A stretch of DNA of 64,000 nucleotides from Microbacterium sp. TPD7012 (GTDB taxonomy: Bacteria; Actinomycetota; Actinomycetes; Actinomycetales; Microbacteriaceae). Position numbers and translations under genes: made by a program. This document shows, piece after piece, positions 8,875-17,923 of the stretch; position 1 is the stretch's first letter; every line of letters starts with the position of its first letter. The stretch is taken from positions 784,772 to 848,771 of the forward strand of contig NZ_QDFV01000002.1 in the NCBI RefSeq assembly GCF_003075395.1, read 5' to 3'. The notes beneath the pieces were generated by a model. The model ran no database searches, was not told where the DNA came from, and worked only from the letters and a program-made list of their open reading frames with translations.

Positions 8875-11007
8875 ATGACCTCCCCCTCTCCCGTCGACAC
8901 CCGCGAGGCCGCGCTCGCCGCACTGCGCGAGCTCGTCGGCCGCCCCGACGCCGACTTCCACGACGGACAGTACGAGGCGATCGAGGCGCTGGTCGAGGGG
9001 CGCCGCCGCGCGCTCGTGGTGCAGCGCACCGGCTGGGGCAAGTCGGCGGTCTACTTCGTCGCGACGCTTCTGCTGCGGCGGCAGGGCGCCGGGCCGACCG
9101 TGCTCGTGTCGCCCCTGCTGGCGCTCATGCGCGACCAGATCGCCGCCGCCGAGCGCGCCGGGGTGCGCGCGGTCGCCATCAACTCCACGAACGCGCACGA
9201 GTGGACCGACGTGCTCGCGCAGCTCGACCGCGACGAGGTCGACGTGCTGCTGGTCTCGCCCGAGCGGCTGAACAACCCCGCGTTCCGCGAGGAGCAGCTG
9301 CCGGCACTGGTCCGGCGCATCGGCATGCTGGTCGTCGACGAGGCGCACTGCATCAGCGACTGGGGACACGACTTCCGTCCCGACTACCGCCGGCTGCGCG
9401 ACCTCATCGCCCAGATGCCGGCCGACGTGCCCGTGCTCGCGACGACGGCGACCGCGAACAGCCGGGTCGTGGCCGATGTGGCCGAGCAGCTCGGCAGTCT
9501 GACCGAGGGCACGGGGGAGGCCGCCGCAGCCGCCGCGCCGGTGCTCACGATCCGGGGCCCCCTCGCGCGCACCTCGCTGCGGCTGGGCGTGCTGCGGCTG
9601 CGCGATTCGGCGAGCCGCCTGGCCTGGCTGCTGAGCCATCTCGATGACCTGCCCGGTTCCGGCATCATCTACACGCTGACCGTCGCCGCGGCCGTCGACA
9701 CCGCCCGGCTGCTGCGCGACCACGGCCACGACGTGCGGGCGTACACCGGGCAGACAGACACCGAGGAGCGCGCCGAGTCGGAGGGGATGCTGAAGCGCAA
9801 CGAGGTCAAGGCGCTCGTCGCGACCAGTGCTCTGGGCATGGGCTTCGACAAGCCCGATCTGGGCTTCGTGCTGCACCTGGGCGCGCCCTCGTCTCCCGTG
9901 GCGTACTACCAGCAGGTGGGTCGTGCCGGTCGTGCGAGCGAGAGCGCCGACGTTCTGCTGTTGCCCGGGGTGGAAGACCGCGACATCTGGCACTACTTCG
10001 CGACCGCGTCCATGCCCGACAGGGAGCGCGCCGAGCGGGTGATCGGCGCCCTCGGCGATACGCCGATCTCGACGCCGGCGCTCGAGGCGATGGTCGACAT
10101 CCGGCGGACGCCGCTCGAGCTGCTGCTGAAGGTGCTCGATGTCGACGGGGCCGTGCGGCGTGTGCAGGGCGGCTGGGTCGCGACCGGCGAGCCGTGGACC
10201 TACGACGCCGAGCGCTACGAGCGGATCGCCGCCGAGCGTGTCGCCGAGCAGCAGCACATGATCGAGTACGAGCAGACCGACGGATGCCGGATGGAGTTCC
10301 TGCAGCGCTCGCTCGACGACGACACAGCTGCTCCGTGTGGGAGGTGCGACAACTGCGCGGGCGGATGGTTCCCGCGCGAGATCGGGACGGCGGCGAGCAC
10401 GCAGGCCGCGGAGTCGCTCGATCGGGTCGGGGTTCCGATCGAGCCCCGACGGGCCTGGCCGACGGGAGCCGACCGGCTCGGGGTGCCGCTCAAGGGCCGC
10501 ATCGCCGCCGACGAGCAGGCCGGGGAGGGGCGGGCGCTCGCGCGTCTCACCGACCTGGGATGGGGGAACACGCTGCGTGACCTGTTCGCGGCGGGCGCGT
10601 CGGATGCAGCCGTCACGCCGGCGCTGCTCCAGGCGTGCGTCCGGGTGCTCGCCGGGTGGGGCTGGGCCGAGCGGCCGGTGGCGGTCGTCGCCCTGCCGTC
10701 GCGCTCGCGTCCGCTGCTGGTGGATTCGCTCGCCCGGGGCATCGCCGAGGTCGGCCGCCTGCCGTACCTGGGGGCGCTCGAACCGGTCGGCGGCGGCCCG
10801 ACAGGGCAGCCCGGCGGGAACAGCGTCTTCCGCCTCGCCGGTCTCTGGGACCGGTTCAGCGCCGAGCACCTGGAGGTGCCTGCCGGCCCTGTGCTGCTCG
10901 TCGACGACCTGGTCGACAGCCGGTGGACGATGGCGGTCGCCGCTCGTGCGCTGCGGCAGGCGGGCGCGACCGACGTCCTTCCGCTCGCTCTCGCGCTGCG
11001 CGGCTGA
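8875..11007 (+). CDS. recQ: RecQ-family DNA helicase with C-terminal phosphoribosyltransferase-like domain
   Basis: 710 residues. Helicase motifs run in order: Q-motif region, Walker A variant RTGWGKS, motif II DEAH in VVDEAHCISDWGHDFRPDY, LATTATAN, ALGMGFDKPD and QQVGRAGRA (motif VI). A RecQ zinc-binding region follows, with CRMEF and CGRCDNC. No HRDC domain is seen. Instead the last ~110 residues read as a phosphoribosyltransferase-type fold, with VLLVDDLVDSRWT as the PRPP-loop-like motif. I preferred the ATG at 8875 over a GTG six codons upstream because of spacing to a G-rich ribosome site and family start position. It likely acts in DNA repair; the tail's role is unknown. Confidence 0.88.
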   Translation: MTSPSPVDTREAALAALRELVGRPDADFHDGQYEAIEALVEGRRRALVVQRTGWGKSAVYFVATLLLRRQGAGPTVLVSPLLALMRDQIAAAERAGVRAVAINSTNAHEWTDVLAQLDRDEVDVLLVSPERLNNPAFREEQLPALVRRIGMLVVDEAHCISDWGHDFRPDYRRLRDLIAQMPADVPVLATTATANSRVVADVAEQLGSLTEGTGEAAAAAAPVLTIRGPLARTSLRLGVLRLRDSASRLAWLLSHLDDLPGSGIIYTLTVAAAVDTARLLRDHGHDVRAYTGQTDTEERAESEGMLKRNEVKALVATSALGMGFDKPDLGFVLHLGAPSSPVAYYQQVGRAGRASESADVLLLPGVEDRDIWHYFATASMPDRERAERVIGALGDTPISTPALEAMVDIRRTPLELLLKVLDVDGAVRRVQGGWVATGEPWTYDAERYERIAAERVAEQQHMIEYEQTDGCRMEFLQRSLDDDTAAPCGRCDNCAGGWFPREIGTAASTQAAESLDRVGVPIEPRRAWPTGADRLGVPLKGRIAADEQAGEGRALARLTDLGWGNTLRDLFAAGASDAAVTPALLQACVRVLAGWGWAERPVAVVALPSRSRPLLVDSLARGIAEVGRLPYLGALEPVGGGPTGQPGGNSVFRLAGLWDRFSAEHLEVPAGPVLLVDDLVDSRWTMAVAARALRQAGATDVLPLALALRG

Positions 11008-11054
11008 CGACCCTTCGTGGCTGTCGGCCCTGCGCAGCTGACGGCCTCGCGCGG

Positions 11055-11822
11055 TCAGTCCTCCGCGGGGGCGACGCGCGGCGGCCAGGACGTCGCGCCG
11101 AGTTCCCGCGAGATGTTGCGCGCCGTCTCGCGGAGCGCGTCGAGGATGGCATCCGAGGGCGGTGTCTGCGTGGTCGGCATCACCACCGCCACGGCTGCGA
11201 CGATGTCGTTCGAGGCATCCGCGATGGGGGCCGCGATCGAGGACTCGCCGAGCACCGCCTCATCGAACTCTGCCGCGTTCCCGCGCTCGGCGATCGCGGG
11301 AAGCTCCAGGGTGAGCCGTGCGATGTCGGTCACCGTGTCGCCGGTGAGGCTGCGCAGCGGCTGCTCGAACACGCTCCGCTGGAACCCGAGGTCGTAGGCC
11401 AGCAGCACCTTGCCCATCGCCGAGGCGTGAGCCGGGATCGCGACCCCCGTCTCCAGCATCTGCTGACTGTCATCGGGGCGGAGGTTGTGGTGGATGACCA
11501 GCACATCGGTGAAGTGCGGGGCGCCGAGCCGTACGGAGAGGTTGGTGCGGCGGGCGAGCTCCTGCGTCCAGCGCATCGCCCGCGCGCGCACGTCGAGCGT
11601 GTCGAGGTAGACGTTGCTGAGACGCAGGAGAGTGGGGCCCAGCATGTAGCGCTGTCCGCCGCGCTCCTTCGCGACGAGGCCGTGCGAGCGCAGCGACTTC
11701 ACGATGCCGTGCACGGTGGAGGGCGGAAGGCTGAGGGCCGCCGCGAGGTCGGTGATGCCCAGATGGCGCGCGCCCTGGAGCAGCTCGAGGATCTTCGCCG
11801 CACGGTCGATCGCCTGGATCAC
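11055..11822 (-). CDS. IclR-family transcriptional regulator of the dha operon
   Basis: 255 residues. The N-terminal winged helix-turn-helix (GITDLAAALSLPPSTVHGIVKSL) is followed by an IclR effector domain (RTNLSVRLGAPHFTDVLVIHH ... ASAMGKVLLAY, quoted in two runs). I chose the GTG at 11822, which has AAGGGA upstream; the frame is open further but without a ribosome site. It is divergent from dhaK across a 146-nt gap with two palindromes, so it very likely controls dhaKLM and possibly itself. The effector cannot be read from sequence. Confidence 0.85.
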   Translation of the reverse strand: MIQAIDRAAKILELLQGARHLGITDLAAALSLPPSTVHGIVKSLRSHGLVAKERGGQRYMLGPTLLRLSNVYLDTLDVRARAMRWTQELARRTNLSVRLGAPHFTDVLVIHHNLRPDDSQQMLETGVAIPAHASAMGKVLLAYDLGFQRSVFEQPLRSLTGDTVTDIARLTLELPAIAERGNAAEFDEAVLGESSIAAPIADASNDIVAAVAVVMPTTQTPPSDAILDALRETARNISRELGATSWPPRVAPAED

Positions 11823-11885
11823 GGGGCATCCCTTCTTCCGGTTCGACGTCGAACCGGCTCGTCGTGCTGGTCTTCCGGATTGATC

Positions 11886-11914
11886 TTGACAACCCGACCG
11901 GGTCCGAGCATATT
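11886..11914 (+). promoter_or_regulatory. Predicted dhaKLM promoter
   Basis: TTGACA (11886-11891), a 17-nt spacer and CATATT (11909-11914). This is a good sigma-70-type match giving a leader of about 50 nt before the dhaK GTG. Confidence 0.6.
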
Positions 11915-11928
11915 CGACATTAACGAAT
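11912..11928. promoter_or_regulatory. Putative IclR operator (ATTCG-N7-CGAAT)
   Basis: Perfect 5-bp arms overlap the -10 region and start site of the predicted dhaK promoter. A second palindrome, TTTCGCGAAA, lies at 11940-11949 in the leader. Both are candidates for the divergent IclR regulator. Confidence 0.45.
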
Positions 11929-11968
11929 TGCTTTCCGATTTTCGCGAAAGAGATCAAAGGAGATCGCA

Positions 11969-12960
<992 letters not shown>

Positions 12961-12961
<1 letters not shown>

Positions 12962-13602
12962 TGGCGACCATCGGAACCGACACCCTGGTCGACTGGATCT
13001 CGCGCTTCCGCGACGCGGTGACCGAGAAGCGCGAGTGGCTCACGGAGCTGGACTCGGCGATCGGCGACGCCGACCACGGCGCGAACATGGCGCGCGGCAT
13101 GAGCGCGGTGGGGGAGAAGCTCGCCGCGGGAGCCCCCGCGACGGCGGACGAACTGCTGAAGAGCGTCGGCATGACGCTCGTGAGCTCGGTCGGCGGCGCC
13201 AGCGGGCCGCTCTACGGCACCTTCTTCCTGCGCATGGGGATGACGGCCGGCGCGGTCGACGAGCTCGACGCCGCCGGCCTCGCATCCGCGTTGCGCGCGG
13301 GACTCGAGGGCATCGTCGCCCGCGGCAAGGCCGAGGCCGGCGACAAGACGATGTTCGACGCCATGGCACCCGCGGTCGACGCGCTCGATGCGGCGATCGC
13401 CGAAGGCGCCGATCTGTCGTCGGCGGCGCGGCGGGCCACCGATGCCGCGGCCGCAGGACGAGACGCGACCGAACCGCTCGTGGCCCGCAAGGGCCGGGCG
13501 AGCTATCTGGGCGAACGCAGCGCCGGACACCTCGACCCGGGTGCCGCCTCGACGGCCATCCTGTTCGACACGCTCTCCGCGGCGATCTCCGGCAGCTCCT
13601 GA
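12961..13602 (+). CDS. dhaL: Dihydroxyacetone kinase ADP-binding subunit DhaL
   Basis: 213 residues. It holds tightly bound ADP that is phosphorylated by DhaM and transfers the phosphate to DhaK-bound dihydroxyacetone. Visible motifs are the Mg-binding Asp cluster ELDSAIGDADHGANMARG, SSVGGASGPLYGTFF and GDKTMFDAM. The ATG at 12961 shares its A with the dhaK TGA. Length is normal for the subunit. Confidence 0.96.
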
Positions 13603-16097
13603 TGATCGGGATCGTGGCCGTCTCCCACAGTGCACGACTCGGGGAGGCGGCGCTGGAGCTTGCCCTGCAGATGGTGCAGGGCGGGGATGTGCGGGTGAAG
13701 GTCGCCGCCGGTGCAGGAACCGACGGCGAAGGGGCGCCGATCCTCGGAACGGATGCCGTCGCCGTCGCGGGCGCGATCGATGAGCTGGCCGCCGACTGCG
13801 ACGGGGTGCTGGTGCTCATGGATCTCGGATCCGCCGTGCTGAGCGCGGAGCTCGCCCTCGAGCTGCGCGGGAGCGACGTGCCGGTGCGCCTCGCCCCCGC
13901 TCCCTTCGTGGAGGGGCTCTTGGCAGCGGTGGTCTCGGCGGCCGCGGGCGGTTCGCTCGACGATGTGGCGGCGGAGGCCGGTGCGGCCCTCGGCGCGAAG
14001 ACCGGGCAGCTCGGGAGCCCCGGGGAGTCCGATGCTGTGGAGACCGCCTCGACGCGAACGACCGCGGACGCGGGCGACGCGCACGTCCTTCGGGTGCGGG
14101 TACGCAACCCCCTCGGCATCCACGCGCGCCCGGCGGCGCTGATCGCCCGAGCCGCCGCGGGTTCGGACGTGCGGCTGCGTCGCCTTCCGGAGGGACCGGA
14201 TGCGTCTGCCGCGAGCCTCTCCCGACTGCTGATCCTCGGAGCCCGCCAGGGAGACGAGGTGGAGCTGACAGCCCGGGGAGCAGACGCTGAGGCGGCACTG
14301 GCCCGCGTGGCCGCGCTCTTCGACGACGGATTCGGCGAGGGGACCGAGCACGCGTCGGCTGGGCGTCCCACCGCCGCGCCGCAGAGCTCTGCCGCGCCCG
14401 TGACGAAGATCGCGGCTCCGGCCGAGATCGCCTCCGGTGCCGTTCTCCGCGGACGCGGGGTGAGCGCGGGGCGCGTCGCGGCGCCCGTGGTGCATCTCGC
14501 CCCTCCGCTTCCTGAGCCCGATCCGGCGACGGTGATCGCCCCGGAGGACCGTGCTGACGAGGTCTCCGCGATCGAGTGGGCAGCGGTGGCCGTCGCCGAT
14601 CAGCTGCGTTCCCGCACGGCGCAGGCCACGGGGGAGGCCAGGGCGATCCTCGACGCCTCGCGGCTCCTCGCCTCAGACCCGGAGCTCGTCGCGGATGCGA
14701 CCGCTCTCGTGCAGACGAAGGGGCGTAGCGCCGCGCGGGCGGTGTGGGAGGCCGCAGCGGTCCACGAGAAGGGCCTCCGCGCGCTCGGCGGCCGGATGGC
14801 GGAGCGAGTCGCGGACATCCGCGACGTGCGGGATCGGATCATCGCCGAGGTCCTCGAGGTCGACCTGCCCGGTGTGCCGGAGCGCGACGAGCCGTTCGTG
14901 CTGGTCGCCACGGATCTCGCCCCGGCCGACACCGCATCGCTCGAGGGCGGGCAGTGCGTCGGACTGGTCACCGAGCAGGGCGGGCCGACCTCGCACACCG
15001 CCATCATCGCGCGGTCCCTCGGACTGCCGGCGGTCGTCGGCGTCGCCGGTGCGACGGGCGTGGTCGCGGGCGCTCTGCTGCTCGTCGACGGCGACCACGG
15101 CACGGTCGAGGTGGATCCTCCCGAGGAGCGCATCGCCGAGGCACGGGCGGCGGCCGTCGTCGTCGCCTTCGACGGCGCCGGTGCGCTCGCCGACGGACAC
15201 CCCGTCCCGCTGCTGGCGAATGTCGGAGGAGGGGCGGATGCCGCCTCCGCCGCGTCCGCCCGAGCGGAGGGCGTCGGGCTCTTCCGCACCGAGTTCTGCT
15301 TCTTGGACCGGGCGGATGCCCCGAGCATCGAGGAGCAGGTCGCCGCCTACCGCGGGGTGCTGGCCGCGTTCCCCGGACGCAAGGTCGTGGTGCGCACGCT
15401 CGACGCGGGCAGCGACAAGCCGCTGCCCTTCGCGAACGCCGACCACGAGGAGAACCCGGCGCTGGGCGTGCGTGGTCTCCGCATCGCCCGTCGTTCCCCG
15501 GAGCTCCTCGACGAGCAGCTGCGGGCGCTCGCGCTCGCGGCCGACGCGGAGTCGGCGTTGGTCGAGGTGATGGCCCCGATGGTGTCGACGGTCGAGGAGG
15601 CCCGTGACTTCGCAGAGCGCTGCCGGTCGGCAGGGATCGCACGCGTCGGGATCATGATCGAGACGCCGGCCGCCGCGCTGCTCGCCGGCGAGCTCTTCGA
15701 GGTCGTCGACTTCGTCAGCCTCGGCACCAACGACCTGGCGCAGTACACGCTGGCGGCGGATCGTCTGCTCAGCGAGCTCGGCGATCTGAACGATCCGTGG
15801 CAGCCCGCCGTCCTGCGTCTGATCGGCGCCGTGGGTGACGCGGGCCGTGCGGTCGGGAAGCCGGTGGGAGTCTGCGGCGAGGCCGGCGGGGATCCGGCGC
15901 TCGCACCGGTGCTGGTCGGGCTCGGCGTCACCTCGCTGTCGATGACCTCCCGATCGCTCGGCAGGGTCGCGGCCGCACTCGCGGATGTCGATGAGGCGGC
16001 CTGCCGACGCGCGGCCCTCGCGGCGATCGCGGCCTCCACCGTCGCCGATGCCCGGGCGGCGGCGGCTTCCGAGCTCGGCGTCGCGCTCCGGTCCTGA
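13602..16097 (+). CDS. dhaM: DhaM-HPr-Enzyme I fusion, PEP:dihydroxyacetone phosphotransferase
   Basis: 831 residues with three PTS modules. The EIIA-mannose-like DhaM domain (1-~130) has His9 in AVSHSARLGEA. The HPr domain (~160-250) has His174 in PLGIHARPAAL. An essentially full-length Enzyme I (~275-831) has His465 in GGPTSHTAIIA, GRKVVVRTLDAGSDKPL, SLGTNDLAQYTLAADR and a C-terminal VCGEAGGDP. One polypeptide thus carries the whole relay from phosphoenolpyruvate to DhaL-ADP. Alanine-rich linkers join the modules. The ATG shares its A with the dhaL stop. DhaM-HPr-EI fusions are known; a near-complete EI is at the longer end. Confidence 0.93.
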   Translation: MIGIVAVSHSARLGEAALELALQMVQGGDVRVKVAAGAGTDGEGAPILGTDAVAVAGAIDELAADCDGVLVLMDLGSAVLSAELALELRGSDVPVRLAPAPFVEGLLAAVVSAAAGGSLDDVAAEAGAALGAKTGQLGSPGESDAVETASTRTTADAGDAHVLRVRVRNPLGIHARPAALIARAAAGSDVRLRRLPEGPDASAASLSRLLILGARQGDEVELTARGADAEAALARVAALFDDGFGEGTEHASAGRPTAAPQSSAAPVTKIAAPAEIASGAVLRGRGVSAGRVAAPVVHLAPPLPEPDPATVIAPEDRADEVSAIEWAAVAVADQLRSRTAQATGEARAILDASRLLASDPELVADATALVQTKGRSAARAVWEAAAVHEKGLRALGGRMAERVADIRDVRDRIIAEVLEVDLPGVPERDEPFVLVATDLAPADTASLEGGQCVGLVTEQGGPTSHTAIIARSLGLPAVVGVAGATGVVAGALLLVDGDHGTVEVDPPEERIAEARAAAVVVAFDGAGALADGHPVPLLANVGGGADAASAASARAEGVGLFRTEFCFLDRADAPSIEEQVAAYRGVLAAFPGRKVVVRTLDAGSDKPLPFANADHEENPALGVRGLRIARRSPELLDEQLRALALAADAESALVEVMAPMVSTVEEARDFAERCRSAGIARVGIMIETPAAALLAGELFEVVDFVSLGTNDLAQYTLAADRLLSELGDLNDPWQPAVLRLIGAVGDAGRAVGKPVGVCGEAGGDPALAPVLVGLGVTSLSMTSRSLGRVAAALADVDEAACRRAALAAIAASTVADARAAAASELGVALRS

Positions 16098-16251
16098 GCC
16101 CCGAGGCGCGGGTGTATGCGCACAGCGGCATGCGTTTCTTATCATTCTGATCTCGACATGGGTCGGCATTCTCCGCCGCGTCGCACGCAGGCTCTACGCT
16201 CGCCGCAGGGGGCGTCGACGGACGACGCTTGGTTCTGCATCGGAGGGTCAT

Positions 16252-17526
16252 ATGTCGCGCTCACGCTCACTCACGACGGCGGTCGGGGTCATCGCCGCCG
16301 GTTCTCTGCTTCTGCTCGCGGCGTGCGCGCCGGAACCGGGAACGGGCCCGGAGCCCACAGGATCGGAGGGGCCCGGTGCCTCCCCGTACACGGGTCCGGC
16401 GGTCTTCGTGGGCGACGAGCTCGACATGCTGCTGCTCACGCCCGACGAGATCACGGAGCTCCTGCCCGGAAGCACCGAGGTGGGTGCGTCGTCGTCGGTC
16501 CTGCAGCAGATCTCCGACGGGGGCGGCCCGAGCCCGGAACCCGCGATCTGCGCGGCGCTGTTCGCCGAGCAGTCGTTGTGGACCGTGGGGTCGCGCACCG
16601 TCTCGTGGAAGGTGCCGGACGACGCGCAGCGGGGTGCCGGCAGCCTGTCCGTCCTGCAGTTCGCCGATGAGGACCACGCGGCGAAGCGCATGGACCAGCT
16701 CCGCTCCGCGGCGGAGCAGTGCGGCACCTTCGACTACAACGGCGAGGCGAGCTTCGACGCCGTGCTCCCGGACGCCTCGGAGAACGCGCAGGCGTACGCC
16801 GGCGTCCTGACCTTCCCCGAGATCGAGGGCGGAGCCCGCACGTTCTCCGCTGTCGCCTCCGTCGGCAACGTTCTCGTGCAGATCTGGCAGCCCGTCGTCG
16901 GCGACACGGTGATCGACGGGGAGGCCATCGCCGAGCTGCTCCTGTGGCGCGCGGAAGACGCCCACGCGGCGTTGATCGACGAGCTCACGGCGAACCCGCC
17001 GACGGAGGAGGAACCCGCCTCCGATGCCTCCGCGCCCTGGAGCGAGTGGGCGGTCTCGGTCGGTGGTGTCGGTCCCGTCCGTCTCGGGGACCCGATCGAC
17101 GACGCCGTGAAGGCCGCGGCGGGGGCGCAGGCGCTCGAGCCCGCCTTCGAGCAGGGGCCGTGGCGGGTCGTCAACCAGGACGCGAGCGCGTCGATGCTGA
17201 TCCAGCCGGACGAGGGCGGCACGGTCGTGACGTCGATCACGGTCGGCAACGACCGCACCTTCGACGAGGCCGCGCAGTCGGGGGCGTTTCTCCCGGCCCG
17301 GGGCGACGTGCGGGTGGGCGACACGGTCGCCGAGGCGATCGCCGCCTACCCCGGTGGCACCACCGTCACCGTCGCCTCGTCGGGCGACGACTGGTACGAC
17401 GTCGCGACGCGGGACGGGCGCCTGTTCCGATTCCATGCCGACCGCGACGTCGTCGACGCCGGATCGCTCATCATCGGGATCACCGTGGAGGACGCGACGA
17501 CGCGTCGCGAGCCCGTCTTCGGGTGA
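16252..17526 (+). CDS. Putative lipoprotein of unknown function
   Basis: 424 residues. A signal peptide ends in a lipobox, LLLLAAC, so the mature protein should be lipid-anchored at Cys22 or nearby. The rest is acidic, Ala/Glu/Pro-rich and secreted, and I recognise no catalytic motif. Residues ~330-424 look like a separate domain (WAVSVGGVGPVRLGDPI ... GDTVAEAIAAYPGGT). The ATG at 16252 follows GGAGGG. It is separated by 154 nt from dhaM and converges with paaI, so a link to either pathway is not evident. The 154-nt gap shows nothing definite. Confidence 0.75.
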   Translation: MSRSRSLTTAVGVIAAGSLLLLAACAPEPGTGPEPTGSEGPGASPYTGPAVFVGDELDMLLLTPDEITELLPGSTEVGASSSVLQQISDGGGPSPEPAICAALFAEQSLWTVGSRTVSWKVPDDAQRGAGSLSVLQFADEDHAAKRMDQLRSAAEQCGTFDYNGEASFDAVLPDASENAQAYAGVLTFPEIEGGARTFSAVASVGNVLVQIWQPVVGDTVIDGEAIAELLLWRAEDAHAALIDELTANPPTEEEPASDASAPWSEWAVSVGGVGPVRLGDPIDDAVKAAAGAQALEPAFEQGPWRVVNQDASASMLIQPDEGGTVVTSITVGNDRTFDEAAQSGAFLPARGDVRVGDTVAEAIAAYPGGTTVTVASSGDDWYDVATRDGRLFRFHADRDVVDAGSLIIGITVEDATTRREPVFG

Positions 17527-17533
17527 CGGACGC

Positions 17534-17923
17534 TCAGTCGATCCGGCGGCTCGTCGTGACCGAGCGGCCGCGGAACTCCGCGACCACGTCACCCGTGTCG
17601 TCGGTGACCGTGACGTCGTAGAGGCCGGTGCGTCCGCTGACGACGCGGCGCACCGCCGTCGCGGTCAGCGTCTGTCCGGCGTGCGTCGACTTCAGGAACG
17701 TGATGTCGGCGCCCGCCGCCACGGTCACGCGTTCGTCCTCGTTGCACGCGAGGGCGAACGCGGTGTCGGCGAGCGCGAAGACGAGGCCGCCGTGCGTGAT
17801 CGCGAACCCGTTCAGCATGTCGTCGCGCACGACCATCGACACGACCGCGGCACCGGGTTCGTCGCGGTCCACGCTCATGCCCAGCGCAGCAGACGCCCGG
17901 TCGCGCTGCATCATCGGCCTCAT
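17534..17923 (-). CDS. paaI: Hydroxyphenylacetyl-CoA thioesterase PaaI
   Basis: 129 residues of hot-dog fold. The family signature is LNGFAITHGGLVFALADTAF, with the HGG turn and a catalytic Asp in ADTAF. PaaI is a rescue enzyme that frees CoA trapped as dead-end hydroxyphenylacetyl-CoA. It is the last gene of the eight-gene bkd-paa operon, with a 4-nt ATGA overlap with paaZ. Length and motifs are typical. Confidence 0.92.
   Translation of the reverse strand: MRPMMQRDRASAALGMSVDRDEPGAAVVSMVVRDDMLNGFAITHGGLVFALADTAFALACNEDERVTVAAGADITFLKSTHAGQTLTATAVRRVVSGRTGLYDVTVTDDTGDVVAEFRGRSVTTSRRID

Noticed and set aside
17527..17533. Terminator between the lipoprotein and paaI genes
   Set aside because: The two convergent stop codons are only 7 nt apart and no stem-loop is visible there.
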